A stretch of 64,000 nt of DNA. Origin: Nostoc spongiaeforme FACHB-130. Its GTDB lineage: Bacteria > Cyanobacteriota > Cyanobacteriia > Cyanobacteriales > Nostocaceae. The notes beneath the pieces were generated by a model. That model had not been told where the DNA came from. It was given only the letters and a program-made list of their open reading frames with translations, and did no database searches. The position numbers and the translations under genes were made by a program. The DNA lies in NCBI RefSeq assembly GCF_014698475.1, contig NZ_JACJTB010000001.1, positions 248,001-312,000 on the forward strand, in the 5' to 3' direction. Below are positions 44,542 through 52,589 of this stretch, one piece after another. Each line of letters starts with the position of its first letter. The stretch's first letter is position 1.

Positions 44542-45942
44542 CTAAGGCAAGGTTCTTGCACTCACAGTCCGTTGGAGATTAGCTAAAGCCCGATTGTAAT
44601 TTAAAATTGCGGTGACTCGATTACCTTCGGCTCTGGTTAAGTCATTTTCTGCTTCGATGACTTCTGTTTGCGTACCAACACCAGCTTGATATCTAATTCT
44701 GGCGATGTTGAGTGCTTCTCTGGCTTGTTCTAAACCTACAGCAGAAGTCTGCACATTATCTAAATTAGAGCGTAGTTGAGCGTAGTATTGTTCAACATTA
44801 AAGCGAATTTGGTCACGCTGATTGGCAAATTGAGTTTCGGCGATCGCTATATTAGTTTTAGCCTGCGCCGCCCTAGCTCTGGCTGCGCCGCCATCAAATA
44901 AATTCATACTGGCTTGCAGTCCAATAGAATAACCATCAGTGACGCTGGCAGTATCATTAAAGCGATCGAGTAAGTTATAACTTGTGACTAAACTTACTTG
45001 CGGTCTGACTTGTGCTAGTGCTTGTCGTCGTTGTTGTTCGGAGATATTTCTTTGGGCTATTTGTTGGCGCAATTCTGGGCGATTTTGAAAAGCTTCAACA
45101 ATAGTTTGTTCTAAGGTTGGTTGCCAAAGTCCTGCCAGTGCGACTGTATCTGCTGCGGTGATATCTACTGACTGGGGTAAACTGAGCAATGTCCCAAACT
45201 GACGGCGGGCAATTTGCTGGTCTGATAGGGAATTAGTTAAGTCTTGTTGAGCATTAGCCAAGTTTACCTGAGCTTGTAGTACATCAAATCTTGTGCCAAC
45301 ACCTGCTCTTTCTCTGGCTTGAGCATCTCGTAAACTGGCTTGAGCATTGGCTACCGCAGATTGATTAATTCTGACTTGTTCATCAGCTTGCTGCAAATTG
45401 TAATATTGAGTTTTGACATTTAGTTCAATTTCTCTAGATTGGTTTTCAACATCTAACTCATCTATGCGTAACTGTTCTTCGGCTTGTTTAATAATTGCTT
45501 GACGATTACCGGATGTGTAGAGGTCATAACTTAGTTGTGCTGTACCGTTAAACGAAGTACTTGGTTGAGAAGAATTGCTACTAAAGCCATTTCCACTGTT
45601 AGTCACACTCCCGTTGATATCAAGACTAGGAAACAAACTCGCTTGAGATTCTCGGAGTGCTGCACGACTGCGTTCTAACTCTAAAATTGTGACTTGTAAA
45701 GTTCGATTATTGCGTCTGGCTAATTCTAAAGCTTGTGTCAAACTCAGTGGCACAGTTTTTTGAATCTGTACCTCTTCTGGTTTAGTGGGAAATTGTAGAG
45801 GATTGGCACTAGGATTTAAGTTTGTGGTTGGAATTTGTGGTGTTGTCTGTGTTGGAGTTTGAGCATCAACAGTCTGCGGCACAGCAGAAATTAACAACGC
45901 GATCGCTACAAAAAAGCAGGTAGAATGCACAGAAGATAACAT
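44542..45942 (-). CDS. TolC-like outer membrane efflux protein
   Basis: 466 aa with a signal peptide (hydrophobic stretch about 9-25, then VDAQT). Two repeats of the TolC family are visible, each with a long Gln/Ala-rich coiled-coil (for example QADEQVRINQSAVANAQ and LRSNLDNVQTSAVGLEQARE) and a strand pair (GNGFSSNS and YSIGLQASMNLFDGG). GVGTRFDVLQAQ and GVGTQTEVIEAEN are the matching repeat signatures. It forms the outer membrane channel for the MacAB-like pump encoded upstream. Confidence 0.92.
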   Translation of the reverse strand: MLSSVHSTCFFVAIALLISAVPQTVDAQTPTQTTPQIPTTNLNPSANPLQFPTKPEEVQIQKTVPLSLTQALELARRNNRTLQVTILELERSRAALRESQASLFPSLDINGSVTNSGNGFSSNSSQPSTSFNGTAQLSYDLYTSGNRQAIIKQAEEQLRIDELDVENQSREIELNVKTQYYNLQQADEQVRINQSAVANAQASLRDAQARERAGVGTRFDVLQAQVNLANAQQDLTNSLSDQQIARRQFGTLLSLPQSVDITAADTVALAGLWQPTLEQTIVEAFQNRPELRQQIAQRNISEQQRRQALAQVRPQVSLVTSYNLLDRFNDTASVTDGYSIGLQASMNLFDGGAARARAAQAKTNIAIAETQFANQRDQIRFNVEQYYAQLRSNLDNVQTSAVGLEQAREALNIARIRYQAGVGTQTEVIEAENDLTRAEGNRVTAILNYNRALANLQRTVSARTLP

Positions 45943-46026
45943 AGAGAGTAGGGAGTGGAGAGTGGTTAATAAAGTTTAAATTACGTAATTTTGTCTGACT
46001 ATCACCTGAGAGAATGATATCCGCGT

Positions 46027-46055
46027 GCATCCGCGTTTATCTGCGGTTAATTATT
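46027..46055. repeat. Dispersed repeat with ATCTGCGGTTAATTATT core
   Basis: Matches 17824-17866 in the same orientation and 8680-8699 in reverse. Located in the gap between the ATPase and TolC-like genes. Confidence 0.6.
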
Positions 46056-46070
46056 TTGTAATTGCTCAAC

Positions 46071-46742
46071 TCAACCAACAATTAAACCATCTTGGACGCG
46101 AATAGTTCTTTTCGTTTGCGCTGCAATATCTGGTTCATGAGTCACAATCACAATTGTGATACCTTGCTCATTTAATTCTGTGAGCAAATTCATCACTTCA
46201 TAAGAAGTTTCTGTATCTAACGCACCTGTTGGTTCATCTGCTAAAACCAGTGCTGGTCGATTAACTAAAGCACGCGCGATCGCAACTCGTTGTTGTTGTC
46301 CTCCAGAAAGTTGACTCGGACGGTTGAGAATGCGTTCAGCTAATCCTACTCTGGTTAAAGCTGCTAAGGCTCTTTCCCGGCGTTTGTGTTTGGGTAAATT
46401 AGCATAAACCATCGGTAACATCACATTTTCTAGTGCTGTGGCTCTTGCTAATAAATTAAATTGTTGAAACACAAAACCTATCCTTTGATTGCGGATATAA
46501 GCTAATTCATCATCATCAAAGGTAGTTAAGTTTCTGCCTTCAAAAATATAGTTACCATTAGTAGGTCTATCTAAACAGCCCAAAATGTTCATGAGTGTAG
46601 ATTTACCGGAACCTGATGCACCCATAATTGCGACATATTCCCCCTCTTCAATTGATAGGTGAATACCTTTGAGAATCGGAACACTCATTTCTCCGAGTTG
46701 GTATGTTTTTGTGATAGATTCCATCCAAATCATTGTGGTCAT
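46071..46742 (-). CDS. ABC transporter ATPase, MacB/LolD type
   Basis: 223 aa. Walker A is GASGSGKST, the signature is [15 protein letters not shown] and Walker B is [12 protein letters not shown], followed by the switch His (VTHE). Length and sequence are those of stand-alone ATPases of the MacB/FtsE/LolD group. It energises the separate permease at 47.0-48.3 kb; in E. coli MacB the two are fused. Confidence 0.94.
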   Translation of the reverse strand: MTTMIWMESITKTYQLGEMSVPILKGIHLSIEEGEYVAIMGASGSGKSTLMNILGCLDRPTNGNYIFEGRNLTTFDDDELAYIRNQRIGFVFQQFNLLARATALENVMLPMVYANLPKHKRRERALAALTRVGLAERILNRPSQLSGGQQQRVAIARALVNRPALVLADEPTGALDTETSYEVMNLLTELNEQGITIVIVTHEPDIAAQTKRTIRVQDGLIVG

Positions 46743-46879
46743 ATTTTTAAGTGCTGAGTAGTGAGTAAAGATATTAGGCTTCTTGCATCAATCATATTAT
46801 GACTAATAGACAAGGAAATTTTTATATTTCTTTGCGCCTCTGCGTCTTTGCGTAAGGCATAAAATTGAAAGTATGAAAA

Positions 46880-46937
46880 AACGAACCGCAAAGGACGCAA
46901 AGGTCACGAAGTTATAAGAGTTTTAGAGAGTTATTTG
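46880..46937 (+). repeat. Dispersed intergenic repeat R1, copy 5
   Basis: AACGAACCGCAAAGGACGCA followed by AAGGTCACGAAG and TTATAAGAGTTTTAGAGAGT. It sits in the gap between the permease and ATPase genes, about 33 kb from the other copies. Confidence 0.8.
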
Positions 46938-47004
46938 GTAAATTATCTTAATATTTTGAATAGAAGAGACAAGGAAGATGAAGGAGAAGTTTTTATTTTT
47001 CAAA

Positions 47005-48294
47005 TTAATCACTTCGTAAAGCTGTAATCGGGTCTAATTTCGCAGCATTACGAGCTGGAATCACACCAGCAACTAAACCAACAAATAACGAAAGTCCAAA
47101 ACCTACAACTACTGATGCCACAGAAATTACAAAGGGAAATTTAAAAATACTTGATGCGCCAAAAGCAATTAAAATACCACTGCCCATCCCAATACCACCA
47201 CCAACAATCGAAATCACGATCGCCTCGGCTAAAAATTGATTGAGAATCGCTGAATTAGTTGCCCCCACCGCTTTGCGAATGCCAATTTCTCTTGTTCTTT
47301 CTACTACAGAAACTAGCATAATATTGGCAATTCCAATGCCACCAACCACCAGAGAAATTCCGGCGATCGCTACTACCATAATTGTAAATAAACCGACAAC
47401 ATTAGTAAACGTACTAACAATATCAGCTTGATTCGTAATCCGAAAATCATCTGGTTGGGGGGGATAAATTTCGTGACGCAAACGCAAAATATTAGTAACT
47501 TGAAATTGCGCCGCTTCTAACTTATCTTGATTACTAGATTTAATTAAAATTCCATTAACTGAAACACCAGTTAAAGCATTATTTCCTACTAATCTCCCCG
47601 ACATACTAGTTAAGGGAATAAAAATTTGGTCATCTCTATCCATCGGCCCTTGAGCGCCTTTCGGTTCCATAATGCCAATTACTTCATAAGTTTCTCCTTG
47701 AATGCGAATTTGTTCACCAATGACTTGAGTACTATTGCCAAATAAAGTCCTTTTGACTGTCGGGCCAATCACCGCCACTTGCTTACTAGAATCAAGTTCT
47801 TCTTGGGTGAAAAATCGCCCCTCTTGCGGATGAGTATTGCGTGCGTCGGGATAATTTAAGTCTGTACCGTAGATTGTGGTAGAAGTATTTTCGCCACCAT
47901 ATACTACTTGAGCATTTCTTTGCAGATATGCCGAAACCAAATCGGCTGATGGGGCTTGTTGAGCGATCGCTTTGGCATCTTCCCAAGTTAAGGTACTGGT
48001 AGAACCCAAACCTTGACGGATATTTCCACTCCTGGCTGCACCCGCTAAAACTTGCAATACATCTGTCCCTAGTGCTTGGATTTGGTTTTCAACACTTTTC
48101 TGCACTCCTTGACCCACAGAAGTAATCGCAATCACAGATGCAATACCAATAACCACCCCTAGCATCGTCAGTCCTGTGCGTAATTTATTACTCCACAGCG
48201 TTTCTACAGCCATTGATATGATTTCAGTCAACGGCACTGTAGACTTACTAGGTCTTTTTTGAATTTTGGGAATTTTAGATAAACTCTGAAGCAT
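47005..48294 (-). CDS. MacB-type ABC transporter permease
   Basis: 429 aa from ATG 48294 (a TTG lies 9 bp further out). One helix near the N-terminus (TGLTMLGVVIGIASVIAI), a large periplasmic domain (about 65-300) and three C-terminal helices in the FtsX pattern with the segment ERTREIGIRKAVGAT. This is the mechanotransmitter type of permease that works with a periplasmic adaptor and TolC. Gaps to its neighbours are 220-260 bp, wide for an operon and filled with repeats. Confidence 0.93.
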   Translation of the reverse strand: MLQSLSKIPKIQKRPSKSTVPLTEIISMAVETLWSNKLRTGLTMLGVVIGIASVIAITSVGQGVQKSVENQIQALGTDVLQVLAGAARSGNIRQGLGSTSTLTWEDAKAIAQQAPSADLVSAYLQRNAQVVYGGENTSTTIYGTDLNYPDARNTHPQEGRFFTQEELDSSKQVAVIGPTVKRTLFGNSTQVIGEQIRIQGETYEVIGIMEPKGAQGPMDRDDQIFIPLTSMSGRLVGNNALTGVSVNGILIKSSNQDKLEAAQFQVTNILRLRHEIYPPQPDDFRITNQADIVSTFTNVVGLFTIMVVAIAGISLVVGGIGIANIMLVSVVERTREIGIRKAVGATNSAILNQFLAEAIVISIVGGGIGMGSGILIAFGASSIFKFPFVISVASVVVGFGLSLFVGLVAGVIPARNAAKLDPITALRSD

Positions 48295-48376
48295 ACCAAC
48301 CAATTTTAAATTTTGGATTTTGGATTTTAAATTAAAAGTCTTAATTCACATTTTCCACTTACATTAGTCCACGAAT

Positions 48377-48430
48377 AGTCCGCGAAGGCGGACTTCGTTT
48401 TTATAGCCGCGAATTCCATTCGTCGGGGCT
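48377..48430 (+). repeat. REP-like hairpin repeat, copy B
   Basis: Hairpin AGTCCGCGAAGGCGGACT is followed by GTTTTTATAGCCGCGAATTC and an imperfect second hairpin. Same layout as copies at 17891 and 24731 although the hairpin arms differ. Confidence 0.7.
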
Positions 48431-48479
48431 AGGTGTAAGATATGCACTGATTTATGTAGCTCAATAATTCACAAATATC

Positions 48480-48512
48480 TCTCCCTTGTCCCCCTTGTCC
48501 CCCTTGTCTCTC
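48480..48512. repeat. Short tandem repeat (CCCTTGTCC)
   Basis: Three near-perfect 9-nt units just past the end of the adaptor gene. Confidence 0.7.
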
Positions 48513-48516
48513 AACA

Positions 48517-50067
48517 TTACTGACCAGAACGCCCACCACCACCAGAAGAACGACCACCACCACCACCAACACCAGGAAATACACCTCCCCGTGGCGTTGA
48601 CTGCGGTCTTGAACCGGGCGGGAAACTCAGCAAGACTTTTTCATCACCTGTTAATCCAGATTTCACCTCTGTAAAGTTATTCACAGTCACGCCAGTTTCA
48701 ATGCGGGTGAATACAGGTTGCTCATTCGCTCCTAAAACATACACGCCTGTAGCTCTTTCTCGGCGCACAACTGAGGCTGTGGGAACGACTAAAGCATTTT
48801 CTAGCTCACCAACTTGAAATTCTACATCAACATTCATCCCCGACCGCAGTAGGTTTTCTGGGTCAGAAAGAGATGCTTTCACCTGAAAACTAGTCACGTT
48901 CTGTTCGACGGTTGCTTGCGCCGCAATTTGACTGACTTTTCCCTCAAAAACTTTTCCTGGGTAAGCATCAGCTTTAATTGTTACTGGTTGACCAAGGCTG
49001 ATTTTGGCAATGTTTGATTCTGATAAATTAGCAACAACTTCATTCACGGAAGCTAAAGCCAAAATCGATGAAGAAGTGGCGGAAGAAACAGCACTCCCGG
49101 AAGTGGTGGGAGTCACAAAAGCACCAGGATCAGCGAATTTTTGCGTTACCACCCCATCAAAGGGGGCGCGGATAATTGTGTCGTTGATTTGGGCTTGGAT
49201 GTTTTGTAGTGAACCACGGGCGGAAATGACTTGGGCGCGGGCGACTTCAATATCTTCTGGGCGGTTTCCGGCTTTTAATAAAGCTAAAGCTTCTTCTCGC
49301 TGTTTCACAGTCGCTCTAGCTTGTTGAATATCTTCTGAACGTGAACCAGCTTGTTGTAAGGCTAATGCTTGTTGTGCTTCATTCACTTGGGCTTGGGCGC
49401 TATCACGGACTGACCGTTTTTGAATAACTGTTTGCAGAGAAATAGCCCCGGAGTTGTATAGCTGTTGATTGCGTCGTAAATCATCTTCGGCTTGGACTAA
49501 GCTGGCTTGGGTGCTTCTTAACCTTGCTTGGGCTTGGGCGATATCTTGGGGACGGTTCCCGGCTTCGACTTTTTGCAGATTTGCTTCGGCTTCGTCGAGT
49601 TGGGCTTGGGCTTGGGCGATATCTTGGGGACGATTCCCGGCTTGGGCTTTTTGCAGATTTGCTTCGGCTTGGGCTAACTGTCCTTGGGCTTGCACTAAAC
49701 TACCCCGCAGGTTGGAATCATCCATATAAGCGAGAATTTGACCTTTTTTGACCGTATCACCTTCTTTAGCCAGCAGAGTTTTGAGTACACCTGAATTTTT
49801 GGGACTAAGGTTAATGGAGCGTTCTGGCTTGACTGTACCATTAGCCGAAACTGCGATCGCTAAATTTCGTCTTTCTACCGATTGTGTCAATATCTTTTGC
49901 CTAGCTTCTTGGCGTGGCACTACCGCCACTCGATAATAAACTCCATAGCCAATTCCACCCAACAGACCGAGCAATAGCAGCCACAGTAACCAATTATACT
50001 TTTTTCGCTGTTTCTGTTCTAAAGGTAGAGATGATGAATCTACAGGGTTTGATGTATCAAGTTTCAT
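48517..50067 (-). CDS. MacA-like periplasmic adaptor (HlyD/RND MFP family)
   Basis: 516 aa. One N-terminal membrane anchor (about 26-46), then lipoyl/barrel halves (ERSINLSPKNSGVLKTLLAKEGDTVKKGQIL) around a long coiled-coil hairpin (about 110-285). The hairpin contains a 26-residue unit repeated with few changes (LQKAQAGNRPQDIAQAQAQL) and a looser third form with GNRPEDI. The C-terminus is Gly/Arg/Ser-rich (GVGGGGGRSSGGGGRS), unusual for the family. It connects the inner membrane permease to the TolC-like channel; the cargo is unknown. Confidence 0.92.
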   Translation of the reverse strand: MKLDTSNPVDSSSLPLEQKQRKKYNWLLWLLLLGLLGGIGYGVYYRVAVVPRQEARQKILTQSVERRNLAIAVSANGTVKPERSINLSPKNSGVLKTLLAKEGDTVKKGQILAYMDDSNLRGSLVQAQGQLAQAEANLQKAQAGNRPQDIAQAQAQLDEAEANLQKVEAGNRPQDIAQAQARLRSTQASLVQAEDDLRRNQQLYNSGAISLQTVIQKRSVRDSAQAQVNEAQQALALQQAGSRSEDIQQARATVKQREEALALLKAGNRPEDIEVARAQVISARGSLQNIQAQINDTIIRAPFDGVVTQKFADPGAFVTPTTSGSAVSSATSSSILALASVNEVVANLSESNIAKISLGQPVTIKADAYPGKVFEGKVSQIAAQATVEQNVTSFQVKASLSDPENLLRSGMNVDVEFQVGELENALVVPTASVVRRERATGVYVLGANEQPVFTRIETGVTVNNFTEVKSGLTGDEKVLLSFPPGSRPQSTPRGGVFPGVGGGGGRSSGGGGRSGQ

Positions 50068-50469
50068 AACTGTGTCCGTTGTCCAAAAAGGCTACCAAGC
50101 TAGTTATCTAAGTCCCAACACCTAGATGCTCGGACTTTAAATTGCCTAATCTTATACCATCGCTATAGTGACTATATAAGCAGAAAATTTCAAGTTTGCA
50201 TTTTATTATCAGCTAAAACGGACTGTTTTCTTCTATGACTAAAGTCACTAATAATTTTTCATTCGTATATGACTAAAGTCATTAAGTTTTACGATTTTAA
50301 CATCAATAAGTTTTAATAAATTTTCATCTACTAACAGATAGATGAAATGATGGTCAAAATTTACGGAAATTAGAAGTCTAAACGATATATTTTTGATGCG
50401 CCTAATAATGTTTACCTGACTATGATTCAGTCAAAGAACCTAGCTGAATATCTTTAGCTTTTTTCCGTG
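50068..50469. other. 402-bp divergent promoter region
   Basis: It lies between the efflux adaptor (-) and the TpsB gene (+) and must hold both promoters. It contains two identical 12-bp palindromes described separately and nothing else recognisable. Confidence 0.6.
50236..50281. promoter_or_regulatory. Twin palindromes TGACTAAAGTCA
   Basis: Two identical perfect palindromes at 50236-50247 and 50270-50281, spaced 34 bp, a little over three helical turns. The site is 169-214 bp before the adaptor gene and 188-233 bp before tpsB. A dimeric regulator binding the same DNA face twice is likely; the AraC protein nearby or another regulator could be responsible. Confidence 0.5.
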
Positions 50470-52245
50470 ATGAAAAATCAGATTAGGCAAAAATTTCTGA
50501 CATCTTGGCACAGGATATGGGTTCTTGGTACAGTTGCCATAGCGATCGCCAGCACTACTAAATCTGTTGCTAGTTCTTCTGTAAATTGGCAAGTAGAAGA
50601 AAAACCAAATTTTGTATTAACTCAAATTCCCTCCCCAGTTAGGCCGACAATTCCTGAACCGCCGACAAAGCCAACTCCACCACCTGAAAACGAAGATTTA
50701 CTGCAAACACCAACCCCTAGTCCGCCGATACCGCCACAAATCCCCGCAATTCCCCAGACGATAGTAATTAAGAAGTTTGAATTTCTCGACAATACTGCCT
50801 TTAGTAATGAAAAATTGGCGAAAGAAACTGAGGAATTTATCGGCAAACCTATTACTTTTACAGAACTAGTACAAGTAGAGGCAATTATTACCAAATTGTA
50901 TACCGATGCTGGTTATATCAATTCTGGTGCAGTGATTCCAGCCGGACAGAAGTTTCCCAAAGACCAAGCTGTTGTCAAAGTTCAAATTGTAGAAGGTGGT
51001 TTAGAAGAAATTCAAGTAACAGGCACAAATCGGTTAAATCCAGGGTATATCAAAAGTCGGTTAGCGATCGCCACCCGTAGACCATTAAATCGCGATCGCT
51101 TGCTGCAAGCCATACAATTATTACAACTCGACCCTTTGATTAAAAATATTTCTGCGGAATTATCGGCGGGGACAACTCCAGAGTTAAGCCTCTTGAAAGT
51201 GAAAGTTCAAGAAGCAGACTCTTTTGCAGAAGAATTTTTTGTTGATAATAGTCGCTCACCTAGTGTAGGTAGCATTCGCCGGGGGTTGCGATTGAGTGAA
51301 GGGAATCTCCTCGGCTTGGGGGATAAACTTAGGGCAACTTACAGCAATAGTGATGGTAGTAATTCTTACGATATTAATTACACTATCCCCATTAATCCCC
51401 GGAATGGTACGCTGCAAGTAGGATATGGCGCAACCACCACTCAGATAATTCAACCACCTTTTGACCGTCTAGATATTTTAGGTGATTCACAATCTTTGGA
51501 ACTAACCCTACGTCAGCCTTTATTGCAAACACCCAGACAAGAATTTGCATTAGGTTTGACTTTCTCCCAGCAAGAAAGTAAGACATCTTTGTTGGGATTA
51601 AACTTTCCCATTTCCCCTGGTGCTGATGATAATGGTAGAACTCGCATTTCTGCATTGCGATTCTTTCAAGAATGGACGAGTCGCAATTCGACAGAAGTAT
51701 TTGCTCTCCGTTCACAATTCAATCTAGGGATAGGTGCGTTTAACTCCACAATTAATAGTGAGCCTCCAGATAGTCGGTTTTTCTACTGGCGGGGACAAGG
51801 ACAGTACGTGCGACTTTTGGCTCCAGAGACATTGCTGGTGGTGCGCTCAGATTTACAATTGACGACACGCCCACTCGTACCTTTAGAGCAATTTACTATC
51901 GGCGGCTGGGGGAGTGTCCGGGGTTATCGGCAAGATTTGCTACTCAATGACAACGGCGCTTTTTTATCATCTGAAGTGCAATTGCCGATTTTACGAGTAC
52001 CGGAAGTTAAGGGAATTTTACACCTCGTTCCCTTTGTGGATTTTGGCATTGGCTGGAATAGTTCTGCAAACTCTGAACTAAATTCTAATACTCTGTTGTC
52101 AACGGGTTTAGGGTTGCAGTGGCAAATGTCAGACTGGTTAAATATGCGCCTTGACTGGGGATTACCATTAATTGGTGTTGATGGAAGTAACAATTCATTA
52201 CAAGAAAATGGACTGTCTTTTTCTATTAATGTTAAGTCGTTTTAA
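50470..52245 (+). CDS. TpsB-type outer membrane transporter (ShlB/FhaC family)
   Basis: 591 aa; a GTG one codon earlier is possible. A signal peptide (about 10-34) is followed by a Pro-rich linker (about 50-95) and two POTRA domains (IKKFEFLDNTAFSNEKL and VEGGLEEIQVTGTNRL starts). The remaining 370 residues are alternating beta strands forming a 16-strand barrel with the conserved VRGYRQD loop of the Omp85/TpsB group. It secretes a partner with a TPS domain, obviously the haemagglutinin just downstream. Confidence 0.94.
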   Translation: MKNQIRQKFLTSWHRIWVLGTVAIAIASTTKSVASSSVNWQVEEKPNFVLTQIPSPVRPTIPEPPTKPTPPPENEDLLQTPTPSPPIPPQIPAIPQTIVIKKFEFLDNTAFSNEKLAKETEEFIGKPITFTELVQVEAIITKLYTDAGYINSGAVIPAGQKFPKDQAVVKVQIVEGGLEEIQVTGTNRLNPGYIKSRLAIATRRPLNRDRLLQAIQLLQLDPLIKNISAELSAGTTPELSLLKVKVQEADSFAEEFFVDNSRSPSVGSIRRGLRLSEGNLLGLGDKLRATYSNSDGSNSYDINYTIPINPRNGTLQVGYGATTTQIIQPPFDRLDILGDSQSLELTLRQPLLQTPRQEFALGLTFSQQESKTSLLGLNFPISPGADDNGRTRISALRFFQEWTSRNSTEVFALRSQFNLGIGAFNSTINSEPPDSRFFYWRGQGQYVRLLAPETLLVVRSDLQLTTRPLVPLEQFTIGGWGSVRGYRQDLLLNDNGAFLSSEVQLPILRVPEVKGILHLVPFVDFGIGWNSSANSELNSNTLLSTGLGLQWQMSDWLNMRLDWGLPLIGVDGSNNSLQENGLSFSINVKSF

Positions 52246-52589
52246 TCAAGTTATTTTAATCACAAAAAACTTTGTTAAGAGACGTTATTAAGGTAAAGAA
52301 AAACAAGATTTGGAGATTAATCTCTATCAAAAGAAACAGAAGTGGGATGAGACTAAAGAATGATGGAGGAGATATAGATATTACTTACTGTACAGATGTA
52401 CGATGCGTAAGTTTTCACTCTTGTGACTTGAGTTGTGGGAAAAATTCATTCTCATTGGCAGTGAATTTCTGGCTGATTCGATGTTTTTACTAGACAACTC
52501 AACTTTCAATCTCAGCATTAATTAGCCTTGTGTGAAATAGTTGAAATTTACCATTGCCTTCCCCACAAATAGTCCAGAGGTTGGAGAGT
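52246..52589. other. 344-bp gap before the haemagglutinin gene
   Basis: A small palindrome AGATTAATCT at about 52314-52323 is the only structure noted. A short open frame here looks non-coding (many Cys, no ribosome site). Confidence 0.4.

Noticed and set aside
49469-49751. Trp/Ala-rich frames antisense to the efflux adaptor
   Set aside because: They mirror the repetitive Gln/Ala coiled-coil codons of the real gene.
52272-52493. 73-codon frame before the haemagglutinin
   Set aside because: Cys-rich, no ribosome site, no recognisable motif.
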